Source: an uncultured Schlesneria sp. (GTDB taxonomy: Bacteria > Planctomycetota > Planctomycetia > Planctomycetales > Planctomycetaceae). Taken from it: a stretch of 34,751 bases of DNA. Numbering within the stretch: the stretch's first letter is position 1; every line of letters starts with the position of its first letter. The translations under genes and the position numbers were made by a program. The notes beneath the pieces are model-generated. The model saw only the letters and a program-made list of their open reading frames with translations, made no database searches and was not told the DNA's origin. Location of the stretch: contig CAIVEI010000095.1 in NCBI GenBank assembly GCA_903904835.1, positions 1 to 34,751 on the forward strand. The letters run 5' to 3'. Below, piece after piece: positions 24,351 to 32,392 of this stretch.

Positions 24351-24703
24351 TTCGTTTTGAGGCTGTAGAAATTAATCGGGCTGTGCGGGAATTGATGATT
24401 TCTTCCGAAAAACCCAATCTGACGAAGATTTTCGGGGTAAATCGCTGTTGAAATAGATTGCGGTAGAAATCAGACATGCCGCCTGTTACTATTTATAAAG
24501 ACACGAAACTTGGAGAGAAATTCAACAGATTCATCAAAAGGTTCTGAGTTCCAGCGTTGGTGACATCACTTCGCAACTGTTATCTCTGTCAATCCGTTCA
24601 AATTTGGCTTTCAGATTCTGTCGATAGCGATCAATTTACACCTAACCACTGCGATTGCTGCGTCTCAGCGAGTCTATTTTCGAGTTTTGCCGAATACTAC
24701 GAG

Positions 24704-27553
24704 ATGTCCATGCCGCTTAGCGTCGAGAACTTCATCGCAGTGCTTCGAAAAAGTGGTCTGGTCGAATCCGATCGACTGCTGCGTGTATTAAACCAATCTG
24801 CACCGCCGGTAACAGGATGGACAACTGCAGAACAAATCTCGGACCACTTGATTGCCTTAAATCTTGTCACAAAGTGGCAGGCAGAAAAGTTGCTGCAAGG
24901 GAAGCATCGCGGCTACTTTCTAGGAAAATATAAGCTTCTGTCGCTGCTTGGTAAGGGTGGCATGAGTTCTGTCTATCTGGCAGAACACCTCTTGATGCGT
25001 CGTCATTGTGCACTGAAAGTGTTGCCCGCCAAACGGGTGGATGATTCGTCGTATCTTGAGCGTTTTCATCGCGAAGCTCAGGCTGCGGCATCGCTCGATC
25101 ACCCAAACATCGTTCGCGCGTATGATGTGGATCATCAAGAGGACGGGAATCGTCAAATCCATTTTCTGGTAATGGAGTACGTTGAAGGGGAAAGCCTGCA
25201 GGACCTTGTATCCGAGAATGGACTCGCTTCAATTCTGGATGCCGCCGAATATGCCCGACAAGCCGCGTTGGGATTGCAACACGCTCACGAAAACGGAATG
25301 GTGCATCGCGACATTAAGCCTGGGAATCTTCTGGTCGATCGAAACGGAGTGGTCAAGATTCTGGACTTGGGGCTGGCTCGGTTTTTTCGCGTCGACGAAG
25401 GAAACGAAGCCCTGACCCTGCGACATGACGAGAGGGTTTTGGGAACCGCCGATTATTTGGCCCCTGAACAGGCCATCGACAGCCATAGTGTGGACTCACG
25501 CGCGGATCTTTACAGCCTGGGATGTACGCTCTACTTCATGGTCACCGGGAAGCCTCCATTCACCGAAGGGACGCTTGCGCAGCGTTTGCTGGCCCATCAA
25601 GTGAAAACGCCGCCGGCTGTCGAATCGTTGCGAGTCGATTTGCCGATAACCCTGGCCGCGATTATCCGCAAAATGATGGAGAAAAAGCCTGCTGATCGAT
25701 TCGAAAATGCTGCTGCGATCGAGAAAGCGCTTTTCCATTGGATCGACGAAAATGCTGACATCAACTGGCGAAAAGCTCACTCAAGTGTTTACGGTTCCCG
25801 GTCGAATGATTCGGCAACCTCTCGACCGGCACCCCCGGTCGCCCGACCTATTCCCGTCGCAAAAGTTGTGGTCGAAAAACTTTCAGATCGATTGACTCCG
25901 CCGCCGCCAAACAAAACGTCAGATGGTTATTCGAATCACTCCAAACCGAAGAACGCCGTTGACTCTAAATTTGAAACAGGACTCGACGCAGCCGACACGG
26001 CGCTCGACCACGCTCGTGCGATCCCCCCGCAGGCAACCACAGAACCTGAACCAGCCTCGGCCGCAGTTGCTTCTTCCGCCGACGGCAAATCGATGAAACC
26101 TGTCATCGAGTCAAATGAACCCGTAGGTCAATCGACTGAGTTATCGACGCCGACACAGACAAACACATTCGAGATAAGCGAAGCTTCGATCGCAAAATCT
26201 GTTCCTGAACTCGCTTTTCCAGTCTTTGAAACTTCCCCCGTTTCAAAACCTGCGAAACCGAGGCTATCTGCAAAATCATCTTCCACGTTTCCGTCATTAA
26301 AAAATCGATCTGCGGAATCGAAGGTCCGGTACATCAAGTCTCTGATTGGGATCATCGCGGCTTCTGTGATCTCGTTGGTGATGCTGTATGCCCTTTGGGG
26401 TGCTAGTTCGGTTGGAAAAAAACAGGGTGTTAAATCGCCTGCATTAGCCCCATTTCCAAGGGAAAAACGTGAGATTACCGTCGGGAAAAACAACGCAGAT
26501 TACCAAAGTATTCAACACGCACTTGTCGCAGTCCGTGATCGCTATCGGCCAGGATTAAACAGTACTGACCAGTTTGTGATTAAAGTCGCCGAAGGGACGT
26601 ACAACGAACGAATTCAAATAGACGGACATACCAGGGAATGGCCTGAAGGGATCACGCTCAGGGGCGAAGGAATCGTTCGATTGAGCGCAGCCGGTGACGC
26701 GCCCGTCGTTCGATTGGCAAATGTCTCTCGTTTTATCTTCCAGAATATTCAGATTGAGGCGAATGAGAAAAAAGTCGCCGTTGAACTGGCCGATGACCTG
26801 CACGAAACTCGATTGACCCAGTTTTTGGTCAGCGGCTTTTCCGACGCAGGAGTCCTTTGCAAAGGGACCCAAGGACTCTCGTTTGGAAATAGTCAGGTCA
26901 CCCTTGAAAAGCTTCGATTTGAACCAGCCAGTCCACAAGCCGTCGGAATTCGACTCGAAGAAGGGTCAAATAATGATGTCAATAATATCGTGATTCGAGC
27001 TTGCCGTTTCGTCGACCCGATCGATTCTGGCATCGTGATTCACGGAAAAGTTCCCTACGGGATAGAGATCTCAGAATCGGTTTTTAACGCCTGTAACGAC
27101 GGAATTCGAATCGAAGGGAATCCCACGCTGAAGTCGATTCGCGTCGTTAATAATTCGTTTCGGGATATCAAAGCAGGGATTCGGTTTTTAAATCTTCCTA
27201 ACGAACTTTCTGCCGAACTGGTTTTTCGAAGAAACCTATTCGTAAAAACGGCGGTTGCCGAAGCCATTGTCCAGACTGATTACAAAGAGTCAAAATTTCG
27301 GTCGATGCTGTCGACTAATCCTCCCGGGATCGAAGCCAATTGGTCTGATCGTGTCAAACCGACGGAACCCGTTGGAGGGGAGCTTGCAATACTCTTTGAA
27401 CTGGGAGGCCGGCGGGGGGTATCAGATTTCGCATTCGAATCGACTGATCCCAAAAACCCGAATTTCCTTGTACCAACCTCGACAAGCCCCCAAAAAGATG
27501 TCGCTGAAGCGCAAGGTTCTGACAAGAAATGGGTTGGGGCGATTGGGCCTTAA
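24704..27553 (+). CDS. Membrane Ser/Thr protein kinase with extracytoplasmic beta-helix domain
   Basis: The 949-residue protein has a Hanks-type kinase domain (about 75-345), with glycine loop GKGGMSSV (83-90), ALKVL with K105, HRDIKPGN (201-208), DLG (221-223) in place of DFG, and an LAPEQ activation-segment end. A proline- and serine-rich linker (about 365-540) leads to one membrane segment (about 547-567). The C-terminal 350 residues begin ITVGKNNADYQSIQHAL and run through repeated strand motifs like those of right-handed beta-helix (NosD/pectate-lyase-like) proteins. A membrane sensor kinase with an outer carbohydrate- or wall-binding module is a reasonable inference. I start at ATG 24704; ATG 24710 has the better spacing from GAG, and a TTG 147 bp upstream gives an unlikely Cys-rich extension. 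Confidence 0.88.
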   Translation: MSMPLSVENFIAVLRKSGLVESDRLLRVLNQSAPPVTGWTTAEQISDHLIALNLVTKWQAEKLLQGKHRGYFLGKYKLLSLLGKGGMSSVYLAEHLLMRRHCALKVLPAKRVDDSSYLERFHREAQAAASLDHPNIVRAYDVDHQEDGNRQIHFLVMEYVEGESLQDLVSENGLASILDAAEYARQAALGLQHAHENGMVHRDIKPGNLLVDRNGVVKILDLGLARFFRVDEGNEALTLRHDERVLGTADYLAPEQAIDSHSVDSRADLYSLGCTLYFMVTGKPPFTEGTLAQRLLAHQVKTPPAVESLRVDLPITLAAIIRKMMEKKPADRFENAAAIEKALFHWIDENADINWRKAHSSVYGSRSNDSATSRPAPPVARPIPVAKVVVEKLSDRLTPPPPNKTSDGYSNHSKPKNAVDSKFETGLDAADTALDHARAIPPQATTEPEPASAAVASSADGKSMKPVIESNEPVGQSTELSTPTQTNTFEISEASIAKSVPELAFPVFETSPVSKPAKPRLSAKSSSTFPSLKNRSAESKVRYIKSLIGIIAASVISLVMLYALWGASSVGKKQGVKSPALAPFPREKREITVGKNNADYQSIQHALVAVRDRYRPGLNSTDQFVIKVAEGTYNERIQIDGHTREWPEGITLRGEGIVRLSAAGDAPVVRLANVSRFIFQNIQIEANEKKVAVELADDLHETRLTQFLVSGFSDAGVLCKGTQGLSFGNSQVTLEKLRFEPASPQAVGIRLEEGSNNDVNNIVIRACRFVDPIDSGIVIHGKVPYGIEISESVFNACNDGIRIEGNPTLKSIRVVNNSFRDIKAGIRFLNLPNELSAELVFRRNLFVKTAVAEAIVQTDYKESKFRSMLSTNPPGIEANWSDRVKPTEPVGGELAILFELGGRRGVSDFAFESTDPKNPNFLVPTSTSPQKDVAEAQGSDKKWVGAIGP

Positions 27554-27846
27554 TTGCCCGTCCATTTTGCCGGATCGTTATATTCGACAACCTCAGCGTC
27601 ACGTTGTGAATTCTCAGATTCTTCCGGGAAATTTTGATTAATTTTCTCCGTCGCGCGGTCGGACGAACCGCATTGATCGAGGTTGAGCTTGCACCGCAAC
27701 TCGACACGCTCAAGTAAGTTACGGGCGAACGAAAAAATCAAGTCATCTACGGGTGATACTTCTGGTCGAGGTGGCTTGCTGTAACTCCCTATTGGAAAAA
27801 GACTTAATGACGGTACTTGTCTGCCGTCTGGTATGCTCCGTAACAT
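27550..27846 (-). CDS. Possible small hypothetical protein, convergent with the kinase
   Basis: A 98-codon minus frame ends four bases into the kinase gene: both stops share the palindromic TTAA at 27550-27553. The second half (DDLIFSFARNLLERVELRCKL, then a Glu/Asn-rich tail ending DPAKWTGN) has codon use like the neighbouring genes and looks protein-like. The first 35 codons are richer in TTA, ATA and AGT and have no Shine-Dalgarno, so the true start may lie further in, or the gene may be a remnant. I do not recognise it. Confidence 0.4.
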   Translation of the reverse strand: MLRSIPDGRQVPSLSLFPIGSYSKPPRPEVSPVDDLIFSFARNLLERVELRCKLNLDQCGSSDRATEKINQNFPEESENSQRDAEVVEYNDPAKWTGN

Positions 27847-27962
27847 AGAGACTGCTTAGTAATTCTGGTTGCCAACTGCCAACACGCGACTAGCCAATAT
27901 ACGAGGCAGCGGAACAAAGGCCAACATTCGCGAAAAGAGTGGATCAGACAAGGTAAGAGTTA

Positions 27963-28634
27963 ATGTCTTCCCGAATTTCCAAGACGCATCATCAGCAGCG
28001 GTCGGTTCGCGGTGCGATTCACCAGAAGCATGGTCGAACGATACGGCCCGATGCTGCATATCGTCAGCGGCATCGCGCTGACGAAATATCAACTCATTTC
28101 AGCGCCCCCGAAACGTGGTATGAGCCGCAACAGCGAGCCGTCACCGAATACATCGTACAACCAGCCGGAAAGGGATACGTCCATCCGGTGACTGTGGACG
28201 AAATTCGGGATCGGTTGGCATTGCTTCCGGAAGCACTGACATGCGAGATCGAAGTTGTGCAACTGAGCGGGATGACTCGAAAACGATGTCTGTTTCCATT
28301 GTATGGGATGCAGTGGGGGCCGAATGTTTACTTGTATCCGATCGAAGAAAGCCTGACCGAAACTTACGTTCGCCCACCTCGGCCGGAGCAGTTGGTTGAA
28401 GCACGAATGTTCGGCGGCAAATGGCTGCAAACAGGCAATGAATGGCAATTGATCTGGACTCCAGAAACGATTCGCGACTTTTATCTTAATAATGTGCTGA
28501 TTCACGAAGTTGGTCATGTTAATGACACTCGAAACACGAATCATCATAAGCGTGAACAATATGCGAACTGGTTTGCGACCGAGTACGGATATCGGGCGTC
28601 TCGTGGACGAGCCCGTTTTGGCAAAGCCAGATAG
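27963..28634 (+). CDS. Putative HEVGH zinc metallopeptidase-like protein
   Basis: The 223-residue product has a basic, His/Gln/Arg-rich N-terminus (about 1-45) without a signal peptide. A central beta-rich region follows, then a C-terminal helix pair carrying HEVGH (181-185) and REQYANWFATEYG (197-209). HExxH followed about 12 residues later by an E-x-x-A-N-x-F-A helix is the arrangement of gluzincin and ImmA/IrrE-like peptidases, with E198 the likely third zinc ligand. Family membership beyond that motif is not evident and the substrate is unknown. AAGG about 10 nt before the ATG supports the start. It converges with the AI-2E permease gene 105 bp downstream. Confidence 0.68.
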   Translation: MSSRISKTHHQQRSVRGAIHQKHGRTIRPDAAYRQRHRADEISTHFSAPETWYEPQQRAVTEYIVQPAGKGYVHPVTVDEIRDRLALLPEALTCEIEVVQLSGMTRKRCLFPLYGMQWGPNVYLYPIEESLTETYVRPPRPEQLVEARMFGGKWLQTGNEWQLIWTPETIRDFYLNNVLIHEVGHVNDTRNTNHHKREQYANWFATEYGYRASRGRARFGKAR

Positions 28635-28727
28635 GGGCTTATAACGGCGTTCAAGCTTGAGTTGTGTACCACTGGTGTGTGTGACGTCTTCGCTCGCCAC
28701 CGTGCATTGATTGTAAATCTATGTCAT

Positions 28728-28755
28728 GAGACGCCGTTATTAACGACGGCGTCTC
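28728..28755. terminator. Hairpin spanning the permease stop codon
   Basis: Perfect 10-bp arms GAGACGCCGT/ACGGCGTCTC (28728-28737 and 28746-28755) enclose an 8-nt loop that contains the stop codon of the minus-strand AI-2E permease. It lies between convergent genes and may terminate either. The arm also encodes part of the arginine-rich C-terminus of the permease. Confidence 0.5.
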
Positions 28756-30026
28756 GACTTCGTGTTCGACCGTGAGTCGATCGGCGACTTCTTCATCTGC
28801 GGTGTTTTGGCTTCCAAGTCAGATCTGTTGTGATGCGAAGAGTCGCCGTCCATCGTTGCAGGTGCCGCCTCCTTCGGATTCATCTCCAATTCAGATCTGT
28901 CGAGGGGAACCGGCACGGCGTCAGGTGGGGGTCTGCTTTCGATTGTTCGTTCGTTGGCAAGGTCTTTCAATTCGGCGTTGAAGATCTGGATCAGCGCAAA
29001 CAGGCACGACGCGACAATCGGGCCAATGAAAATCCCCCACAGCCCAAGAACCTGAAGGGCTCCGACAACGCTGATGAACGCGAGCAGCGGATGCAGGTCA
29101 GCATTGTTTTGCAAAACGTAAATCTTCACAAGATTGTCGAGCATTCCGACGACCCCGATACCCCAGACCGCCAGAAGTGACGCTGCAATCCAGTGCCCCT
29201 GCAACGCAAGAAACACAGCGCACGGGACCCAGACAATCCATGCACCGACGAGTGGAATCAATGAGGCAACCGTCGCGATCGAGAGAAAAATCCAGAAGTG
29301 TCCCATGCCGCAGACTTGTAAGGCAATTGCCGTGGCAAGTCCCTGGATCAGCGCTGCCAGAAATGTGGCGGTGACGACTGCACGAACCACAGTCGCAAAC
29401 TGTTCGCAAAGGCGCCGCTGATGGTTGACGGGAAGAGGGATCATGACTTCGGCTGCCGCAATCAATGCAGGGCCGTCTGCCAGAAAGTAATACAAGGCTG
29501 TGATAAACATTCCAGCCGCCACGGACAGGGACACAAACACTCCGACCGTCGAAGAGGCAAACTGAAAAGTTCGACCAGCGATTTGACCTGCAAGTGACTG
29601 AAGGTTCGTGCCAAACTGGTCCTTAAATCCATCGATTTGCTCAGCGGAGAGACCGCCGGGAACGTATGGCTTAAGGCGTTCAACAGCAGGTGAGACCACT
29701 CGACGCCACAGAAGGTCAAGCCCTTTGTGCCAGTCGCCGTCCAAGTGCTGGTCGGCCAGTGAGTACAATTGAACCGCCGAGATAAATGTTCCCGCGACGA
29801 GCGGCACAACGACGATTGCCACCAATGCCGCCGTAGAACAGGCCGCAGCCCAGGCTGCTCGCTGACCCGTCTTGCGAAGAAAGTAATCGTGCAGCGGCTG
29901 ACACATGACGGCGAGAACCGCCGCGAGAAACAGGGGAAGTATGAATGGAGCAATCACCTGATAGAGCATGCCACCCAGCAACATAATGAGCGCCAGCAAC
30001 ACCGATAATGAAATCATGCGATTCAT
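28740..30026 (-). CDS. AI-2E/PerM-family membrane permease
   Basis: The 428-residue product has the layout of the AI-2E transporter (PerM, UPF0118) superfamily. Two N-terminal hydrophobic segments (about 5-45) lead to a further one near 60-85, a soluble insert of about 100 residues, then five more hydrophobic segments. IPLVGAWIVWVPCAVFLALQG, DNLVKIYVLQNNADLHPLLAFISVVGALQVLGLWGIFIGP-type sequence is characteristic. Members export the quorum signal AI-2 or act as ion antiporters, so a specific substrate should not be assumed. The C-terminal tail (about 350-428) is hydrophilic and ends in basic residues. I start at ATG 30026; a TTG six codons earlier lies in a TTGGTG/CACCAA palindrome (30030-30044). 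It may be co-transcribed with the ExbB/ExbD-like genes 133 bp upstream. Confidence 0.87.
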   Translation of the reverse strand: MNRMISLSVLLALIMLLGGMLYQVIAPFILPLFLAAVLAVMCQPLHDYFLRKTGQRAAWAAACSTAALVAIVVVPLVAGTFISAVQLYSLADQHLDGDWHKGLDLLWRRVVSPAVERLKPYVPGGLSAEQIDGFKDQFGTNLQSLAGQIAGRTFQFASSTVGVFVSLSVAAGMFITALYYFLADGPALIAAAEVMIPLPVNHQRRLCEQFATVVRAVVTATFLAALIQGLATAIALQVCGMGHFWIFLSIATVASLIPLVGAWIVWVPCAVFLALQGHWIAASLLAVWGIGVVGMLDNLVKIYVLQNNADLHPLLAFISVVGALQVLGLWGIFIGPIVASCLFALIQIFNAELKDLANERTIESRPPPDAVPVPLDRSELEMNPKEAAPATMDGDSSHHNRSDLEAKTPQMKKSPIDSRSNTKSRRRR

Positions 30027-30029
30027 GCG

Positions 30030-30044
30030 TTGGTGTCCCACCAA
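30030..30044. promoter_or_regulatory. Small palindrome just before the permease start
   Basis: TTGGTG-TCC-CACCAA sits immediately upstream of the permease ATG on the minus strand. In the mRNA it could form a short stem over the translation start. The role is speculative. Confidence 0.3.
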
Positions 30045-30159
30045 AAAATGTCACCCGGGCCTCGAGGCAAATCGACGCAGGAATTTGTTACCTGGTGGAG
30101 TAGACGGCAGAGTACAGAATGGCGTTTCCCGTAAACCGGAAACGTATCGGCAAGGGACG

Positions 30160-30651
30160 TTACTTTACGGGAGTGGGCACCCAGAAAACGGATGCTTCGT
30201 TGATACCAGCTTCCTTTAATGCAATTTTTAAGTTCTCTTCAGCAGACGCGCGGGCCGTCGCCTTGAGATACACCCGTACGCGCAATCCGTCGTCGTCACC
30301 AGGGGCTTGTTCGATGAGCCGCATCAATTTTGGTAACTCAATCGGCGTATCCTGCCCGTCTATGTTTTCTGATCGTAAGTAGTACTGCCGCTCGTCAATC
30401 AATATTCGCACCACCTTGGGTACGGGGATCGGTAATTCTTCTTTCACTTTTGTCGGTTCGAGCGGTTTGATATTCCCTGCCGATGTCGTCACCTGCGTCT
30501 CAGAGCCACTTGTGCCGATTCCGAATTGATTGCCCCCACCCCATCCAAAATTAAATTTTCCGAGATAGACACCCAAACCGACTCCTGCGAGCAGTACTGC
30601 ACCCAGGAAATTTCGTTTGCGAAATAAAGAGCTGCGTGAGTCTGCTGCCAT
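30160..30651 (-). CDS. ExbD-like protein with short anchor (partner 2)
   Basis: The 163-residue product has a basic N-terminus (RKR at 11-13), one membrane segment (about 14-31), a glycine-rich linker and a periplasmic domain (about 79-160). In the domain, VVRILIDERQYYLRSEN, ELPKLMRLIEQ, GLRVRVYLKATARASAEENLKIALKEAGI and ASVFW follow the beta-alpha-beta-alpha-beta pattern of ExbD/TolR. The membrane segment lacks the conserved channel aspartate of ExbD, which is instead present in the preceding gene's product. AAGG lies 7 nt before the ATG. It is the third gene of the ExbB-ExbD-like set, 54 bp after the second. It probably acts as a cell-wall or partner-binding subunit, by inference. Confidence 0.68.
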   Translation of the reverse strand: MAADSRSSLFRKRNFLGAVLLAGVGLGVYLGKFNFGWGGGNQFGIGTSGSETQVTTSAGNIKPLEPTKVKEELPIPVPKVVRILIDERQYYLRSENIDGQDTPIELPKLMRLIEQAPGDDDGLRVRVYLKATARASAEENLKIALKEAGINEASVFWVPTPVK

Positions 30652-30705
30652 CGTGGGACCTTTTTTTGAATGACGTTAAAGTTTTAAATAAGAGTGTGAC
30701 GGTTA

Positions 30706-31467
30706 TTACAGATTCAATTCTGGCTGAGGACGATATCCGAAAACAGCATACTCGAACGTCTGTGTTCCCTGACCATCGTTCTTTATCCGCCGTGCAAGCG
30801 CAGGGAGGCCGCGAGTCATCGCGAGGCGATGCGACAATCGACAGTCTCCGTAACTGCACAGGATCAGAATGCTGTTTTTGGTTGGAGGAAACTGTTTGCG
30901 GACCTGCAACACAACTTCCACGAAAATCTCCGGAGATTCGATCACAGTCTTTGACATGATTTGCTGACGATCTTGACCAATCGTGATTTGCAGAGTGCCA
31001 TCCTCGTTGAGATAGAAGTCCCAAACGTCGAATTGTTTACGCATCTCGTGGAATGTGAGCAGATGATCGATCACTTGCTCACCCGTTGAGTTCGCCAGTT
31101 TCTGGAAACGAGACTTAAGATCGGCAATCGTAGTCGGCGAAAGCCCTCCCGCTTCGGTCTCGCTGATCGATTGAATTAACTTATTGAGCGTGGGGTCGGG
31201 GATTCGAAATAACTCGCGGACGACTTGCCCCAACTTCTCGCGCTCGCGGTGCTCAGTGTGTTCCGATTCCCGCTGTTGCGCCTCCCACTGATCGACGCGT
31301 TGTCGCAAGATTTCGTTTTCATCGACCGTTTCCTGCCGTTCGCTGGCAACCCGATCAATCTCTTGCTTCGCGACCATCTTGACTTCCATATACTGTGCGA
31401 AAATCACAATCAGCATCAGGTCAAGCAATGGCGTTAATTGTAACGTTACTCGGCGAACAAAGGTCAT
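30706..31467 (-). CDS. ExbD/TolR-like channel partner with coiled coil (partner 1)
   Basis: The 253-residue product starts with a single membrane segment (about 8-27) whose TPLLDLMLIVIF holds an aspartate (D16) in the position of the proton-channel Asp of ExbD and TolR. A charged, heptad-like stretch (about 31-85, rich in E, R and Q) predicts a coiled coil. A C-terminal domain (about 150-250) with DFYLNEDGTLQITIG, a helix and ILILCSYGDCRLSHRLAM resembles, loosely, an ExbD-type periplasmic fold. The start overlaps the stop of the ExbB-like gene by 4 bp (ATGA, 31464-31467). It is much longer than typical ExbD (about 140 aa). The coiled coil may replace the usual short linker. Confidence 0.72.
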   Translation of the reverse strand: MTFVRRVTLQLTPLLDLMLIVIFAQYMEVKMVAKQEIDRVASERQETVDENEILRQRVDQWEAQQRESEHTEHREREKLGQVVRELFRIPDPTLNKLIQSISETEAGGLSPTTIADLKSRFQKLANSTGEQVIDHLLTFHEMRKQFDVWDFYLNEDGTLQITIGQDRQQIMSKTVIESPEIFVEVVLQVRKQFPPTKNSILILCSYGDCRLSHRLAMTRGLPALARRIKNDGQGTQTFEYAVFGYRPQPELNL

Positions 31468-32135
31468 TCCCGGGCTCCCGCAGCAATCGATAGTTCGCGT
31501 TTCGTTCGAGCCACTGTTTCACGAACGTGCAACCGATTTTCGGCCAGACGCCGGAATTTCGTCTCCACAATACTGTTTACAAACATCAAAATCATGGCCG
31601 AAAACAATCCGATAAAAGTCGACCAGATGGAATCTCCAAAATTCCGAACAATGTCAGCAATCGTCTGTTGTGCGTTCGCTTGACCGGATTGCAGCCCGGC
31701 ACCGATCGCCAGAACCGTCCCCAGTACTCCTGCCAATGGGTACGCTTCAATCATCGTGCGACAGACGTTGTACCACGTCTCGAACGCTTGCGACTGCAGA
31801 TATCGCCGCTCTTCGTCGAGTATCTTCATTCGCTGCCAAAGATTTTGACGTTCTGCCGATTTTGATGGATCGTCCAGCACGTCCTTGATATCGGCAAGAA
31901 ACGCATCGATCTGGTCTGATAGATTTGATCCTCGTTCCAGAATGCTTCGATATTTGAGCTCACGCGTGAACTGGTCGAAGTCTGCAGCCATTCGCCTCAA
32001 ATCTCGCCGCGCCCATCCCATCAGCCAGATAAAGACCAATAAATGAAGAACGGCAACCGTTGCAATGATCGGTGCAGCCAGCCCCGATAAACGATTGAGC
32101 AACAACGTCGACGTCTCAGACGTAAAAAAAGGCAT
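31464..32135 (-). CDS. MotA/TolQ/ExbB-family proton channel protein
   Basis: The 223-residue product shows the three-membrane-segment pattern of ExbB/TolQ: TM1 about 19-40, a cytoplasmic loop with helices (about 41-128), TM2 about 131-150 (AYPLAGVLGTVLAIGAGL) and TM3 about 168-190 (DSIWSTFIGLFSAMILMFVNS). The PLAGVLGTV and FGDSIWSTFIGL elements match the conserved channel helices. In this family five subunits surround two Asp-bearing partner helices and use proton motive force to do work on the outer membrane or wall. I start at ATG 32135 with AGGA 7 nt upstream; the TTG one codon earlier is possible. It is first in the set 32135-30160, preceded by a palindrome. Confidence 0.85.
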   Translation of the reverse strand: MPFFTSETSTLLLNRLSGLAAPIIATVAVLHLLVFIWLMGWARRDLRRMAADFDQFTRELKYRSILERGSNLSDQIDAFLADIKDVLDDPSKSAERQNLWQRMKILDEERRYLQSQAFETWYNVCRTMIEAYPLAGVLGTVLAIGAGLQSGQANAQQTIADIVRNFGDSIWSTFIGLFSAMILMFVNSIVETKFRRLAENRLHVRETVARTKRELSIAAGARE

Positions 32136-32164
32136 CAACCGATCCTGGCAGGCGAATTGTTATA

Positions 32165-32188
32165 AGAATCACGTCAGCGCCTGATTCT
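32165..32188. promoter_or_regulatory. Operator-like palindrome upstream of the ExbB-like gene
   Basis: AGAATCA-N10-TGATTCT (32165-32171 and 32182-32188) is a perfect 7-bp-arm palindrome, 30 bp upstream of the start codon. On the minus strand it runs into TTATAAC, a plausible -10, so a regulator bound here would overlap the promoter. No good -35 was found. Confidence 0.4.
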
Positions 32189-32392
32189 ATTCTTGTCAGG
32201 ACCAATATTGAAGAATCCTGCAAATGTTTTGTCACCGCTCGTTATTCGAGTCGGGAGTAACGGGCGTGTGACTTCGGCTGCGCGTACTCTCGGCGTTGAG
32301 ATTGTCAGACTCATCGAGGGTCATTCCAGGCCTTCACTTAAAATTCATTTCACCGGCTGGAATCCACAGCGACAATCGCGAATCGCCCTGAA

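Larger units (their letters stand above)
24059..24703. other. Gene-free region upstream of the kinase
   Basis: No convincing gene lies in these 645 bp. They contain two hairpins (24184-24210 and 24314-24350) and an AT-rich stretch around 24485-24500 (TTTATAAAG) that might hold the kinase promoter. A plus frame at 24251-24451 covers the second hairpin and looks like chance. Confidence 0.55.

Noticed and set aside
24251-24451. Small plus-strand frame in the pre-kinase gap
   Set aside because: It spans a perfect 11-bp hairpin and has no clear ribosome-binding site or protein-like pattern.
28089-28700. Minus-strand frame of 203 codons opposite the HEVGH gene
   Set aside because: The plus frame carries a metal-binding motif and coherent helices, whereas this one shows no family features.
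28740-30026. Assigning the permease as an autoinducer-2 exporter
   Set aside because: The AI-2E family name covers proteins with different substrates, and no quorum-sensing gene is in the window.
30706-32135. Zorya-type anti-phage motor (ZorA/ZorB)
   Set aside because: The ExbB-like protein lacks a long ZorA tail, the partners have no OmpA-like peptidoglycan-binding domain, and no ZorC, ZorD or ZorE gene is nearby.
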